Shown: positions 1 through 9,173 of the stretch, piece by piece
Layout of the letters: every line of letters starts with the position of its first letter
Numbering within the stretch: the first letter of the stretch is position 1
Source: JADJYF01 sp965278995
GTDB lineage: Bacteria > Pseudomonadota > Gammaproteobacteria > Ga0077536
Direction of reading: 5' to 3'
NCBI GenBank assembly: GCA_965278995.1
Contig: OZ257136.1
Location: 2,170,001 to 2,234,000 of the forward strand
Length of the DNA: 64,000 nt
Notes under the pieces: model-generated
The model's database searches: none
What the model saw: the letters and a program-made list of their open reading frames with translations, nothing else
Told to the model about the DNA's origin: nothing
Program-made: the position numbers and the translations under genes

Positions 1-2
1 GT

Positions 3-611
3 ACACCCTTGGCCGCGGCACTCATGTTGCGCCTGCTTGCCTGCGCCGTCTTCTTCGGCATCGAAGCCTGGCTGCCATGGACGGTCGTCCGCGGTGGTCT
101 CGGCTCGACGACGCTGGCCGGTCTCATCATCAGTTGCTCGGCGTTTGGCTGGACAGCTTCGACCTGGTGGGTGGACAGCGCCATCGCGCGCAGTGACAGC
201 CGGCGTATTCTGCTCGTCGCTGCCGTGCTCATGCTGCTCGGTACCGGACTTGCCTGGCTGGCCGCGACCGTCACGGCGCAGATCTCGGTTCTGTTCCTGG
301 CCTGGACGATCGCCGGCTTTGCCATGGGCCTGATCTACCCGATAGTGACGATGCTGGCGATGGCGCAGGCGGAGCCAGGCCGCGAAGGACATCTGTCGAT
401 GATGCTGGGACTCGCCGACACCCTTGGTATCACGGCCGCCATCGGTCTCGGCGGCGCACTGTTGCAGGCCGACAGTCCGGCGGCCTTGTCGCGTATTGGC
501 AGCGTATGGCTTGGTCTGTTTACCATTGCCGCGCTCATGCCGGTATTGCTGTTGATACGCGGTGCGCAATTCAGCACGCGCGACCTTGGGGCAGCGGTCG
601 ATTCTGCATAG
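3..611 (+). CDS. MFS transporter, C-terminal part (5' end outside window)
   Basis: The reading frame is open from the first complete codon of the window, so the gene is cut at its 5' end. About 200 residues remain, with roughly five to six hydrophobic segments separated by short basic loops (for example the SDSRR loop), which fits the C-terminal half of a major facilitator superfamily permease in the inner membrane. The substrate cannot be told from what is left. It is followed after 63 bases by a serine hydrolase on the same strand and may share its transcript. Confidence 0.75.
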   Translation, partial: TPLAAALMLRLLACAVFFGIEAWLPWTVVRGGLGSTTLAGLIISCSAFGWTASTWWVDSAIARSDSRRILLVAAVLMLLGTGLAWLAATVTAQISVLFLAWTIAGFAMGLIYPIVTMLAMAQAEPGREGHLSMMLGLADTLGITAAIGLGGALLQADSPAALSRIGSVWLGLFTIAALMPVLLLIRGAQFSTRDLGAAVDSA

Positions 612-674
612 TCCATAAGCCCGCTATACAATGCAGCGCGCGTCATCGTCTGCACCGAGAGGGGAGAAAACCTT

Positions 675-1838
675 GTGAAAGAGACACTGGACCAACTGCT
701 CGCCACCAGCGTCGCTGGCGGTGCCATCCCGGGCGTCGTCGGCCTGGCCGCGAATGTCGATGGTGTGATCTACACCGGCGCTTTTGGCTACACCGGGCCA
801 GACGCGAAAGCACCGATGCGTCTCGACAGCGTCTTCCGTATCGCCTCGATGACCAAGGCAGTGACTTCCGCCGCAGCCATGCAGCTGGTCGAGCAAGGGC
901 GTCTCGACCTCGATCAACCGATGCGAGAGCTGGCACCTGAACTGGGGCAGGCCCGCGTCCTGCTCGGCTTCGACGACAATGGCCAGCCCCAGACCCGCGC
1001 ACCGAAACGCGACATCACGCTGCGCCATCTGCTCACCCACACTTCCGGTTATTCCTACGACCTGTTCAATACTGCGGTCGGCCGCTACATGGAACACCAG
1101 CAGCTGCCGTCGATCGCCACCTGCCGTTATGGATCGCTCAGCGCGCCGCTGATATTCGACCCGGGTGAACGCTGGGAATACGGTATCGGCATTGACTGGG
1201 CCGGACGCATCGTCGAAATCGCCAGCGGTCTGACACTCGAAGCGTATCTGCAGCAGAACCTACTCGGCCCGCTCGGGATGCGCGATACCAGTTTCCTGCT
1301 GCGACCGGATATGCAGTCTCGTCTCGTCGCAGCGGCGGCGCGCGGACCTGACGGTACGCTCGCGCCGATCGAATTCGAGTTTCCGTCCGATGCCGATTTT
1401 CATATGGGTGGCGGCGGACTGTTTTCGACCGGCCCGGACTACCTGCGTTTCACACGCATGCTGCTCGCCGGCGGCAGCCTGGATGGTACGCGCGTGCTGC
1501 AGGCAGCCACCGTGAAACTGATGGGCGAGAACGCTATCGGCGATATCGAAGTTCCACCGCTCACCAGCGACAATCCCGCGCTGGCCCTGCCCGGCGAAAT
1601 GTTTCCCGGGCAGATCAAACGCTGGGGCCTGTCGTTCATTCTGAATACCGAAGATGTCGCCGGCGGTCGCGCGGCGAACAGCCTGGCCTGGGCCGGCGTT
1701 CACAATACGTTCTTCTGGGTAGATCCGAGCCGCCAGTTGACTGCCGTGTTGATGATGCAGCTGTTGCCCGGCAACGACCCGAAAGTGCTGAGCACGCTGG
1801 GTCATTACGAACACGCGCTGTACGCCGCCCTGGCCTGA
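675..1838 (+). CDS. Serine hydrolase, class C beta-lactamase / family VIII esterase type
   Basis: This 387-residue protein has the S-x-x-K nucleophile motif SMTK at residues 58-61, a later Tyr motif (YGIGID) matching the second catalytic block of EstB-like esterases, and a C-terminal WAGVHN block in the place of the KTG/HxG motif. These features are typical of beta-lactamase-fold esterases rather than true beta-lactamases. No signal peptide is seen, so it is probably cytoplasmic. I chose the GTG start because a GAGGGGAG ribosome site lies 9 bases upstream. The substrate is probably an ester or amide of small size; this is inference. Confidence 0.85.
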   Translation: MKETLDQLLATSVAGGAIPGVVGLAANVDGVIYTGAFGYTGPDAKAPMRLDSVFRIASMTKAVTSAAAMQLVEQGRLDLDQPMRELAPELGQARVLLGFDDNGQPQTRAPKRDITLRHLLTHTSGYSYDLFNTAVGRYMEHQQLPSIATCRYGSLSAPLIFDPGERWEYGIGIDWAGRIVEIASGLTLEAYLQQNLLGPLGMRDTSFLLRPDMQSRLVAAAARGPDGTLAPIEFEFPSDADFHMGGGGLFSTGPDYLRFTRMLLAGGSLDGTRVLQAATVKLMGENAIGDIEVPPLTSDNPALALPGEMFPGQIKRWGLSFILNTEDVAGGRAANSLAWAGVHNTFFWVDPSRQLTAVLMMQLLPGNDPKVLSTLGHYEHALYAALA

Positions 1839-1874
1839 CGGCGTCACCCTGTACACGCTGCGCGAGGAGCACAC

Positions 1875-3029
1875 ATGCCGCTGACATTTGCCCAGATCAA
1901 GGCGCGTTTCGACGCCGAGCAGAGTCGCCCAATCACGCCCAGAACAGCGGCGGATATGCCGCCGACCTATGAATCGATCACCTGCGAATGGCTGACCGAT
2001 GTTATTGGCCGCGCAGTGCCGGGTGCGGAAGTGCTTGCCCGCGGCATCGGCCCGCGTGATGACGGCACCTCGAACCGGCGCCGCATCGAGATGACCTGGA
2101 ACGCCGCTGGTCAGGCCGCCGCGTTGCCCGCCAGCGTGTTCTGCAAAGGTACGCAAAGTCTCGAGAGCCGCTACATGCTCGGTATGAACGAAGGCGTGCA
2201 GGCGGAAGTCAATTTCTACAACCTGGTCCGCCCTACCCTGCCGGTGATCGCGCCCGAAGCTATATTCGCGCGTTTCGATCCGGCAACGCTGAACTCGATC
2301 GTGGTCTTGAAAGATTTGCGCGGCGAAGTCGATTTCTGCCGTATCGACACCGATCTCACCATCGATCAGGCGCGCAGCCAGATGCGCCTGCTGGCGACGC
2401 TGCATGCGCGTTATTTCAACAGCCCGGAGCTCGACACGACGCTTGCGCCATACTCCAAGTGGGAGACGTTCTTTACGGTCACTGCTGACGACGCCGGTTT
2501 TGCCGAGGCCTGCATCCGTGGCTTTACCCAGGCCGAAGCCGTGATCCCGCCACGCCTGTTCAAACGCGAGCCTGAAGTGTGGCCGGCCACCCTGCGCTGT
2601 GTGGCAATGCATGCGGAAATGCCGCGCATGCTCACGCATAACGATGTGCATCTTAAGAACTGGTACATGACGCCGACGGGCGAGATGGGTCTGAACGACT
2701 GGCAGAACTCCTGCAAAGGCAACTGGAGCCGCGATCTCGCGTATTGTCTTTCTACCGGCTTGTCGACTGATAAGCGACGCGCCTGGGAACGCGAGCTGCT
2801 CAAGTATTATCTGGAAGAAGTCGCCGCGCGTGGCGGCGAGCGACCGGATTTCGATACTGCGTTTCGCCGTTACCGCCAGCAACTTTTCGCCGCACTCGCC
2901 TGGTGGACCGGAACGCTCGGTCAACCACCGGACGCACCGTTCATGCAGCCGCCGGAAACCTCGCTCGAATTCATCCGGCGAATGGTCGTGGCCATCGACG
3001 ACCTCGATGCACTGGACAGCTTTGGCTGA
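1875..3029 (+). CDS. Phosphotransferase, aminoglycoside/choline kinase-like fold
   Basis: A 384-residue kinase-like protein. The Brenner-type catalytic loop HNDVHLKN places the catalytic Asp at 257 and a metal-binding Asn at 262, and the downstream metal-binding Asp is D275 in LNDW. This arrangement is that of the APH/EcKinase-like (ecdysteroid kinase-related) families, which phosphorylate small alcohols. It follows the serine hydrolase by 36 bases with a GCGAGGAG ribosome site, so both probably lie in one operon. The true substrate is unknown; an antibiotic role is not supported by context. Confidence 0.8.
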   Translation: MPLTFAQIKARFDAEQSRPITPRTAADMPPTYESITCEWLTDVIGRAVPGAEVLARGIGPRDDGTSNRRRIEMTWNAAGQAAALPASVFCKGTQSLESRYMLGMNEGVQAEVNFYNLVRPTLPVIAPEAIFARFDPATLNSIVVLKDLRGEVDFCRIDTDLTIDQARSQMRLLATLHARYFNSPELDTTLAPYSKWETFFTVTADDAGFAEACIRGFTQAEAVIPPRLFKREPEVWPATLRCVAMHAEMPRMLTHNDVHLKNWYMTPTGEMGLNDWQNSCKGNWSRDLAYCLSTGLSTDKRRAWERELLKYYLEEVAARGGERPDFDTAFRRYRQQLFAALAWWTGTLGQPPDAPFMQPPETSLEFIRRMVVAIDDLDALDSFG

Positions 3030-3048
3030 CGCGTCGTCGTAGCGGCGC

Positions 3049-4488
3049 TCAGGCGAAGTTCGGCGCGCGACGCCCGGCCCACGGCAGCGCCTGCTCGAGC
3101 TGCCCGGCCAGACTATAGAGTGTTTCCTCATCGCTCAGACGCCCGACGAACTGCATCGCCAGTGGCAGACCGGATTTCGCCTGCCATAGCGGCAACATCA
3201 CTGCCGGCTGGCCGGTGGTGTTGAACAGCGGCGTGAACGAGGCGTAATCCAGGATGATGTGATTCCACCAGCCGATCATGTCGAGGTCAGGCGCGTTCTG
3301 ATTGAGTTCGCCGAGCTTGGCGACATCGCGACCGAGACCTGGCGTTAACAACACATCGACATCGCGCATGACCGCGCCGACTGCGCGCGAGGCCGCGTTC
3401 TGCGCGCTCATCGCCCATTCCATCTCGAGCGCTTTGAGTGACTTCGCAAAGCGATAAATTTCGAGCGTGACGGCTTCCGTCGTCTTCGGTCCGATCTTCC
3501 TGCCGGTGATGGCCGCGAACTGCTCCATGAAGTAGCCGAGCGTCACCGCCCACAGGCGGATGGTTGATTCATTGAACGCATCGGCATCGTAGTCGATGCG
3601 CACCGGCTCACAGATATGACCAAGATCCTCGAGCAGCTTCTGCGTATCGGTCAGCCGCGTCTTGATTTCGCGCGCTATCGGTTTCGAGCCGGGCAGGCGA
3701 TCGACGACGCCGATACGCAGTTGCCCGGGCGGCGTCATCGCTGCGGCGAGAAAACTGCGTTTCGGCGGAATCGCCGTGTAGAAGTAACCATCGTCGGGGC
3801 CGGCCACTGCGTCGAGCAGAGCGGCGGAATCGCGCACCGAACGGGTTTCCGCGAATTCGATGGCGAGTCCCCAGAGAAAAATGCCCAGATCGGGCCCGGT
3901 TGGCGTGCGGCCACGCGTCGGTTTCATGCCGACGAGCCCGTTACAGGCGGCCGGAATACGGATCGATCCACCGCCGTCGTTGGCGTGCGCCATCGGCACC
4001 ATGCCTGAGCTGACGGCGGCACCGGCGCCGCCAGAGGAACCACCAACCGAATAATCGAGATTCCACGGGTTGCGCGTCGAGCCGTAGATCAGCGCTTCGG
4101 AATTGGCGTTGAAGGCCATCTCGGGCGTCGTCGTCGTGCCGATCGTGACGAGACCGGCCTGCTGGCAACGCTTCATCAGGGCGGTGTCATTCTCGTACTT
4201 GATACCGGCGCCCAGGCGCGAGCCGTGCGAGGAAATCATGCCCTTGAAGTGCATGCCGAATTCCTTGACCAGGAACGGCACGCCGCGGAACGGGCCTTGC
4301 GGCAGACCGCGTTTTATCTCGGCCCGACCGACGCTACCGAGCTGTTGCACGACGCAATTGACCTGTGGATTGAGCCGCTCGATGGCATCGAGTGCACTGT
4401 CGACGAGATCGGCCGGCGAGACCTGTCCGCGACGGACCAGTTCGGCCAGACCCAGGCCATCATAGGAACTGTATTCTTTAAAAATCAT
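3049..4488 (-). CDS. Amidase signature (AS) family amidase
   Basis: A 479-residue amidase. The Ser-cisSer-Lys triad can be placed at K75 (VPFLVKEFG), S151 (GGSSGG) and S175 (DGGGSIRIP), with the usual 24-residue spacing between the two serines. The family hydrolyses aliphatic or aryl amides to acid and ammonia. The frame extends to an ATG at 4536, but the ATG at 4488 has a GGAG site nine bases upstream and gives the usual N-terminus, so I chose it. It converges on the upstream phosphotransferase with a 19-base gap. Confidence 0.88.
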   Translation of the reverse strand: MIFKEYSSYDGLGLAELVRRGQVSPADLVDSALDAIERLNPQVNCVVQQLGSVGRAEIKRGLPQGPFRGVPFLVKEFGMHFKGMISSHGSRLGAGIKYENDTALMKRCQQAGLVTIGTTTTPEMAFNANSEALIYGSTRNPWNLDYSVGGSSGGAGAAVSSGMVPMAHANDGGGSIRIPAACNGLVGMKPTRGRTPTGPDLGIFLWGLAIEFAETRSVRDSAALLDAVAGPDDGYFYTAIPPKRSFLAAAMTPPGQLRIGVVDRLPGSKPIAREIKTRLTDTQKLLEDLGHICEPVRIDYDADAFNESTIRLWAVTLGYFMEQFAAITGRKIGPKTTEAVTLEIYRFAKSLKALEMEWAMSAQNAASRAVGAVMRDVDVLLTPGLGRDVAKLGELNQNAPDLDMIGWWNHIILDYASFTPLFNTTGQPAVMLPLWQAKSGLPLAMQFVGRLSDEETLYSLAGQLEQALPWAGRRAPNFA

Positions 4489-4685
4489 GCAAGCGTTCTC
4501 CGTGATTTGATCGTCGGTGGCGCTCTTCAAGGGCACTGATTACCCTAGAGGCAGCAATCGGAGTTGATAGAGCCGCGCCAGAACAGATAAGTCCACGATA
4601 AACGAGCGGGATCTCCTGTCGCAATTACCCGACCGGGTCAGTCAGAATGGTCTGCCTTCCGCCTTAATCGCTATGCTATGCCATG

Positions 4686-5513
4686 CTATGACTGATAGAA
4701 CGTCAGCCCCGCAGTCTCTTCATCGGCCGGGTAAAACGCCTCGATGTGCAGATCCTGCAAGGTGATGTCCTGCGGCACCGACAGCGTGGTGACCGTGCTG
4801 TACATGCGCGCAGTCCGGCCGGCGCCAAGATTCGTCAGTTCGCACAGCAAGGTCAGCATGGGCGGCGTATCGAGATCCGGCACACGCCAGTTCTCGGGTA
4901 CGTCCGGGTAGGCCAGCAACGCCGCTAGCAGCGCATGCATGTCCGGGTCGCGTGTCCACAGCGCGGCGCGCTGCACCTGATCGAGCAGTGCTTTGGCGAC
5001 CTGCGACCAGTTGGCGATCACCGGGCGCAGACCTTCAGGGTCGAAAATCAGATGCAGCACGTTCAAGCGTGGCTCCGGCAGTACGTGCAGCGCGACCAGA
5101 CCGTCGATCCTAGCGCCGAGGACGTAACGCAGGAATTGCACGTAGGCGTCGTTAGCCATGACCAGATTCCAATAGCGGTCGCAGGCGAACGCGCTATACG
5201 GTTCGTGACGGGTCAGAATCAGTTCCAGCGCTGTACGGACCTGCGCCATGCGCGCATCGTCCAGCGCTGTCTCGCGATAAGGCGGCGCGTAGCCGGCGGC
5301 AAGGAAGAGCAGATTGCGTTCACGTAGCGGAACATCGAGCGCGCTCGCAAGCGTCAGCACCATCTCGCGACTCGGCAATGTACGACCGGTTTCAAGAAAG
5401 CTGATATGACGAGCCGACGATCCGGCGTCGAGCGCCAGATCGAGCTGGGTCAGATGACGAAACTCGCGCCAGCGGCGCAACAACGGGCCGAAACTCGACG
5501 TCTCCGTGCTCAT
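4686..5513 (-). CDS. XRE-family transcriptional regulator with MmyB-like ligand domain
   Basis: About 275 residues. The N-terminal helix-turn-helix carries the block SSARHISFLETGRTLPSREM, typical of XRE repressors, followed by a PAS-like MmyB ligand-binding domain (SAFACDRYWNLVMANDAY and later FDPEGLRPVIANW). Regulators of this kind often sit beside small dehydrogenases and sense fatty acids or aromatic compounds. The start at 5513 gives the usual N-terminus; an in-frame ATG at 5531 is possible, and neither has a strong ribosome site. It lies 50 bases after a SnoaL-like gene on the same strand. Confidence 0.85.
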   Translation of the reverse strand: MSTETSSFGPLLRRWREFRHLTQLDLALDAGSSARHISFLETGRTLPSREMVLTLASALDVPLRERNLLFLAAGYAPPYRETALDDARMAQVRTALELILTRHEPYSAFACDRYWNLVMANDAYVQFLRYVLGARIDGLVALHVLPEPRLNVLHLIFDPEGLRPVIANWSQVAKALLDQVQRAALWTRDPDMHALLAALLAYPDVPENWRVPDLDTPPMLTLLCELTNLGAGRTARMYSTVTTLSVPQDITLQDLHIEAFYPADEETAGLTFYQS

Positions 5514-5563
5514 GCTGATCGACCGGAACATGCCGCGCTGCGCGCCAGTGCTTCAGCCATGAC

Positions 5564-5950
5564 TTACGCGCTCGCCGCGCCTTTCACATAGCCCATGCCT
5601 TCGACAATCTGACCGTCGCGAACGCGCATCAGATTGACGCCGCGGATGGAGTCCGCCGGGCCGCTGCCCCAGCGGTAACGCCAGCGGATGATCGCCCGCT
5701 CGCCAAGTATGCTGACGTCCTCGGGCTGGAATTCGCCGTCGCGCGAACTGGCGATACTGGTCCACAGCGCCAGGCAGGCGGGACCACCGACATGGCGCTC
5801 GCCATCTGGTGCCGGCACGGTGTTCTCGAGGATGCAGTCGTTGGCGATGAGTCCGACGAGCAGACTGGGGTCGTGGGCAAGAAACGCGGCATTGAAACGT
5901 TCGATGACGGCGGCTGTTGCGCTGTCCACTGAATTTACCTGAGTTGCCAT
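5564..5950 (-). CDS. SnoaL-like / NTF2-fold protein
   Basis: A 128-residue single-domain protein with the alpha+beta cone pattern of SnoaL/NTF2 proteins: N-terminal helix ERFNAAFLAHDPSLLVGLI, then strands with RWRYRWG and a final strand carrying GVNLMRVRDGQIVEGMGY. Such proteins are isomerases, hydrolases or just small-molecule binders, so no reaction can be named. An AGGAG site lies seven bases before the ATG. It precedes the XRE regulator and may be co-transcribed with it. Confidence 0.8.
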   Translation of the reverse strand: MATQVNSVDSATAAVIERFNAAFLAHDPSLLVGLIANDCILENTVPAPDGERHVGGPACLALWTSIASSRDGEFQPEDVSILGERAIIRWRYRWGSGPADSIRGVNLMRVRDGQIVEGMGYVKGAASA

Positions 5951-6090
5951 GGCTGGGCTCCTGATGCGGTCCGACGAGTTGTTCTTTCGGTCGGGATACT
6001 CGGCGAGCGCGAATCTGCATGCAATGACATGCCGGGTAATCGACAGCGCATGCCGCGCTGTCGATGCGTATGGTCCGGCCCAGCGTTCGT

Positions 6091-6939
6091 TCAGCCCATG
6101 AACTTGGCGTATTTGTCCAGCAACGGCAGCACCACATCCGGACCAGCGGCCGGCAGCGGCAGGATCGCACGCGTCACGCCTTTTGCTGGCAGCGCTTTCA
6201 TGGCTTCGGCATCCGGCGCCATGGCGAAGAACACGCCAAGGCTGACCGATTTCGGATTGCGTCCGATGGCATTGCAGGCGTCGTGAATCTGCTTCAGACC
6301 ACCGTCGAAATCGTACAGTCCACCCAATGGCATCCAGCCGTCACAGAACTCGGCAACATGCTGCGCCGTCTTCGGTCCTGCAGCACCGCCCATGAGGACT
6401 GGCGGATGCGGACGCTGTACCGGTTTCGGCCACGCCCAGCTCTTCTCGAATTTGACGAACTCGCCGTCGAAACTCGCTTCCTCCTTGGTCCACAGTTCCT
6501 TCATCAGCAACATATGTTCGCGCAGGATCTCGCGGCGCTTTTTGAAGTCGAGCTTGTGATTGCGCATTTCCTCGACGTTCCAGCCATAGCCGATGCCAAG
6601 TTCGAAACGCCCACCCGAGATCATATCGAGACTGGCGACTTCCTTGGCCAGCCATATTGGATCGCGCTGGGCGACCAGGGTGATGCCGGTACCGAGTCGC
6701 AGCTTTTTCGTGACTGCCGCGCACGCGGTCAGCGCCACGAACTGGTCGTGCGTGCGCCAGTACTCCTCGGGCAGTGGTCCGAGTTCGGGGCGACCGCCCC
6801 ACGGGGTCTCGCGACTGCTCGGTATGTGACTGTGCTCGGGAAACCACAGCGATTCGAACCCGCGGGCTTCGCAAGCCTGCGCAAGTTCCATCGGTTGAAT
6901 GGCTTTGTCGGTCGGAAACATGATGACGCCGATATGCAT
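6091..6939 (-). CDS. LLM-class flavin/F420-type oxidoreductase
   Basis: A 282-residue TIM-barrel luciferase-like protein. It starts MHIGVIMFPTD, has the FESLWFPEHSHIP strand and helix, the conserved LRLGTGITLVAQRDP segment and the GGRFELGIGYGWN loop, all typical of the TIGR03619-type subgroup. Members use FMNH2 or F420 to oxidise small organic substrates; which cofactor is used here cannot be read from the sequence. A GAGGGAG ribosome site supports the start. It is one of three LLM enzymes in this window. Confidence 0.85.
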   Translation of the reverse strand: MHIGVIMFPTDKAIQPMELAQACEARGFESLWFPEHSHIPSSRETPWGGRPELGPLPEEYWRTHDQFVALTACAAVTKKLRLGTGITLVAQRDPIWLAKEVASLDMISGGRFELGIGYGWNVEEMRNHKLDFKKRREILREHMLLMKELWTKEEASFDGEFVKFEKSWAWPKPVQRPHPPVLMGGAAGPKTAQHVAEFCDGWMPLGGLYDFDGGLKQIHDACNAIGRNPKSVSLGVFFAMAPDAEAMKALPAKGVTRAILPLPAAGPDVVLPLLDKYAKFMG

Positions 6940-7075
6940 GGTAATACTCCCTCAAAGGTGTCGGTGGCAGATGGCATTGGCAGGTGTCATTGGAAGACAG
7001 CAGGGGCGGAATCATGGCACATTTCAGCGACGACCCGCCGCGCCCATCCGTCGCCATTGCGTCGGATTTCGTGCT

Positions 7076-7648
7076 TCAGCCGCGACCCATCGCGAAAAAT
7101 TCGTCGTTCGGGCGCATCGAGGTGACGTTCGCCATGCGATTACTCAGGCCGAAGAACGCCGTGATGGCGGCAATATCCCAGGCGTCTTCGTCAGTGAACC
7201 CATGTGCGTGCAGCGCCGCAAAATCCGCCTCGTTCAGCGTGTGCGCCTGCTGCGAGACGGTGAGCGCGAAATCGAGCATGGCCCGCTGGCGCGGTGTTAT
7301 ATCGGCTTTGCGGTGATTGACTGCGACCTGATCGGCGATGAGCGGATTCTTCGCGCGAATACGCAGGATGGCGCCGTGCGCAATGACGCAATACAGGCAA
7401 TTATTCGCAGCCGAAGTCGCGACGACAATCATCTCGCGGTCCGCTTTGGTAAGCCCTCCGTCTTTTTCCATCAGCGCATCGTGATAGGCGAAGAATGCGC
7501 GAAATTCATCTGGACGATGAGCGAGTGCCAGAAAAACATTCGGGATGAAACCCGCTTTGGTCTGCACGGCGAGTATCTTGTCCTTGATATCGGCCGGCAG
7601 GTCGTTCAAGTCCGGTACCGGGTAACGGCTGATGGGCAGTGCACTCAT
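7076..7648 (-). CDS. AhpD-like peroxidase-related protein
   Basis: A 190-residue all-helical protein of the carboxymuconolactone decarboxylase/AhpD superfamily. The redox motif C84-L-Y-C87 followed by H91 is intact, so thiol-based peroxide reduction is plausible. The TIGR01926-like ('uncharacterised peroxidase-related enzyme') length and N-terminus (RYPVPDLNDLPADIKDKI) fit. AAGGAAA lies before the ATG. It is divergent from the OsmC gene, another thiol peroxidase, across 125 bases, which suggests a shared oxidative-stress role. Confidence 0.85.
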   Translation of the reverse strand: MSALPISRYPVPDLNDLPADIKDKILAVQTKAGFIPNVFLALAHRPDEFRAFFAYHDALMEKDGGLTKADREMIVVATSAANNCLYCVIAHGAILRIRAKNPLIADQVAVNHRKADITPRQRAMLDFALTVSQQAHTLNEADFAALHAHGFTDEDAWDIAAITAFFGLSNRMANVTSMRPNDEFFAMGRG

Positions 7649-7773
7649 GACTGGTTTCCTTGCAAGTAAACGATGGTCAGTCGCTCAGCATATATGGCCA
7701 GCCGCATGACGTGGAGTCCGAAGGGCCGCAGGCGTTAGACTAAGGTCGCGCATCGAGCGTGAGGAGGATAATG

Positions 7774-8280
7774 ATGGATGCAGAAACGTTGAAAGCGCTG
7801 CAGGCGCCGATCAAGGACAAGTACCGCGACTCGCCGACTGCGGCGGTCATCACGCTCAAAGCGGAGTCCAACGGCGTCGATGGTGTCGCCTGCAGCCTGC
7901 AGACCAGCAAAGGAATGCTCGAGGCTGGCCTGCATCCGGCGACGGGCGGCAGCGGCATGCAGGCCTGTTCCGGCGACATGCTGCTCGAAGCGCTGGTCGC
8001 CTGTGCCGGCGTGACCCTGCAGGCGGTGGCAACCGCATTCGGCGTCAAGCTGGAACGCTCGGTCGTTCGCGCCGAAGGCGATCTCGACTTTCGCGGGACG
8101 CTCGGTGTCGCCAAGGATGCACCGGTCGGTTTTCGCGATATCCGCCTGAGTTTCGATCTCGCTGCTAATGCACCGGCCGAGACGCTGAACAAGATAGTGC
8201 AGTTGACTGAACGCTACTGCGTGGTGCTGCAGACCATTCAGCACAAACCACCGATCACCATCGAGACGCGTCTCGCCTGA
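7774..8280 (+). CDS. OsmC-family peroxiredoxin-like protein
   Basis: A 168-residue OsmC-fold protein. The two redox cysteines are likely C77 (in EALVACAGVT) and C149 (TERYCVV); a third, C65, lies in ACSGD. OsmC proteins reduce organic hydroperoxides. I chose the second of two adjacent ATG codons because GAGGAGG ends six bases before it. It is transcribed away from the AhpD-like gene and converges on the phosphoglycerate-mutase-like gene. Confidence 0.85.
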   Translation: MDAETLKALQAPIKDKYRDSPTAAVITLKAESNGVDGVACSLQTSKGMLEAGLHPATGGSGMQACSGDMLLEALVACAGVTLQAVATAFGVKLERSVVRAEGDLDFRGTLGVAKDAPVGFRDIRLSFDLAANAPAETLNKIVQLTERYCVVLQTIQHKPPITIETRLA

Positions 8281-8304
8281 GTTGCGCGAACGCACGCAAA
8301 ACCG

Positions 8305-9063
8305 CTACATCCAGGGCAGCAAGCGGGTCGGTTTGAGGCGGCTGCGTAAGCGCCGCCAACGGCCGCTGACGGCAAGCGCCAGCTCGGATTTCCGCAACAG
8401 CGTAAGCTCGGGCCCGAACTCGTAAAGGACCGGGCTGCACGTGGCCACGCGAAACGCAGCGGTGGTCTCATCATCGAGCTGCTCGATGAGTCGCGTCAGG
8501 CCGCGCAAGCTGGCGGTATGTGCAACGACCAGAACATTCTCGCCGGTATTCAGCACAGGCGCGATGCGCTCGGTCCACCACGGCACGACACGCAGGGCCG
8601 CGTCGGCCAGCGACTCCGTCGCCGGCAGGGCTTGCGGCGGTATGTTGGCATAACGCCGATCGTGAGCGGGGTGGCGCGTATCGGCAGGAGTCAGCGTCGG
8701 CGGCCGTGCATGGTAGTCACGCCGCCACGCAATCACCTGCTCGTCGCCGTATTCCTGCACGACCTCGTGGCGCAGGCGCTCCTGCAAAGCGCCATAGTGA
8801 CGCTCGTTCAACAACCAGCTGGCATCGATGGGCGCGTCACTGCGCGCCAGCACCTCGAGCACCAGCTGCAGCGTCTCTTGCGCCCGCCTGAGCAGCGAGG
8901 TGTGAAAATGCTGAAATTCGAGTCCGCTGGCGGCAAGCGCCGCGCCTGCCGCCAGGGCCTGCTTGCGGCCTTCCCCACTCAAACCGACATCGGTCCAGCC
9001 AGCGAACCGTTTGGCGTGGCCAGAATCGGATTCGCCGTGCCGCATGAGCGCAAGTATTGCCAT
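8305..9063 (-). CDS. Histidine phosphatase superfamily, phosphoglycerate-mutase-like
   Basis: A 252-residue enzyme that starts MAILALMRHGES; the catalytic His is H9 in R8-H9-G10. It keeps the NERHYGALQ block of 2,3-bisphosphoglycerate-dependent mutases (GpmA). Two usual signatures are altered: the WN after RHGES is D13-S14, and the late AHGNSLR block reads AHTASLR. It may therefore be a phosphatase or a mutase with changed specificity. The longer upstream frame overlaps the neighbouring promoter and was discarded. Confidence 0.8.
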   Translation of the reverse strand: MAILALMRHGESDSGHAKRFAGWTDVGLSGEGRKQALAAGAALAASGLEFQHFHTSLLRRAQETLQLVLEVLARSDAPIDASWLLNERHYGALQERLRHEVVQEYGDEQVIAWRRDYHARPPTLTPADTRHPAHDRRYANIPPQALPATESLADAALRVVPWWTERIAPVLNTGENVLVVAHTASLRGLTRLIEQLDDETTAAFRVATCSPVLYEFGPELTLLRKSELALAVSGRWRRLRSRLKPTRLLPWM

Positions 9064-9108
9064 CGTCAAATCCCTTCGGCCTGGCGCTGCGCGCGGCCGG
9101 TACCTCGC

Positions 9109-9137
9109 TGGGCAAGGCTCAAGTCGGGACCTATAAT
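9109..9137 (+). promoter_or_regulatory. Candidate sigma-70 promoter of the surface-sugar operon
   Basis: A perfect TATAAT lies at 9132-9137, with TGGGCA (4 of 6 matches to TTGACA) at 9109-9114 and a 17-base spacer. The first codon of the operon is at 9174, about 30 bases downstream of the expected start. Confidence 0.5.
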
Positions 9138-9173
9138 ACGCAGCCCCCACGGGCCTCCATACAACAGCATCAG

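Noticed and set aside
675..3029. Antibiotic-resistance pair (beta-lactamase and aminoglycoside phosphotransferase).
   Set aside because: The folds match those names, but the motifs fit esterase-type serine hydrolases and general small-molecule kinases, and there is no mobile-element context.
1260..3131. A 623-codon open frame on the minus strand.
   Set aside because: It lies opposite two well-supported genes (serine hydrolase and phosphotransferase) and its translation is rich in Arg, Gly and His without any recognisable domain. It is the antisense frame of GC-rich coding sequence.
4671..4692. Short run of repeated ATGCTATG units.
   Set aside because: It is only about 20 bases, at the end of the XRE regulator gene, and too short to call a functional repeat.
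6064..7125. A 353-codon open frame on the plus strand.
   Set aside because: It runs antisense to the LLM oxidoreductase gene and beyond its start; the translation has no family features.
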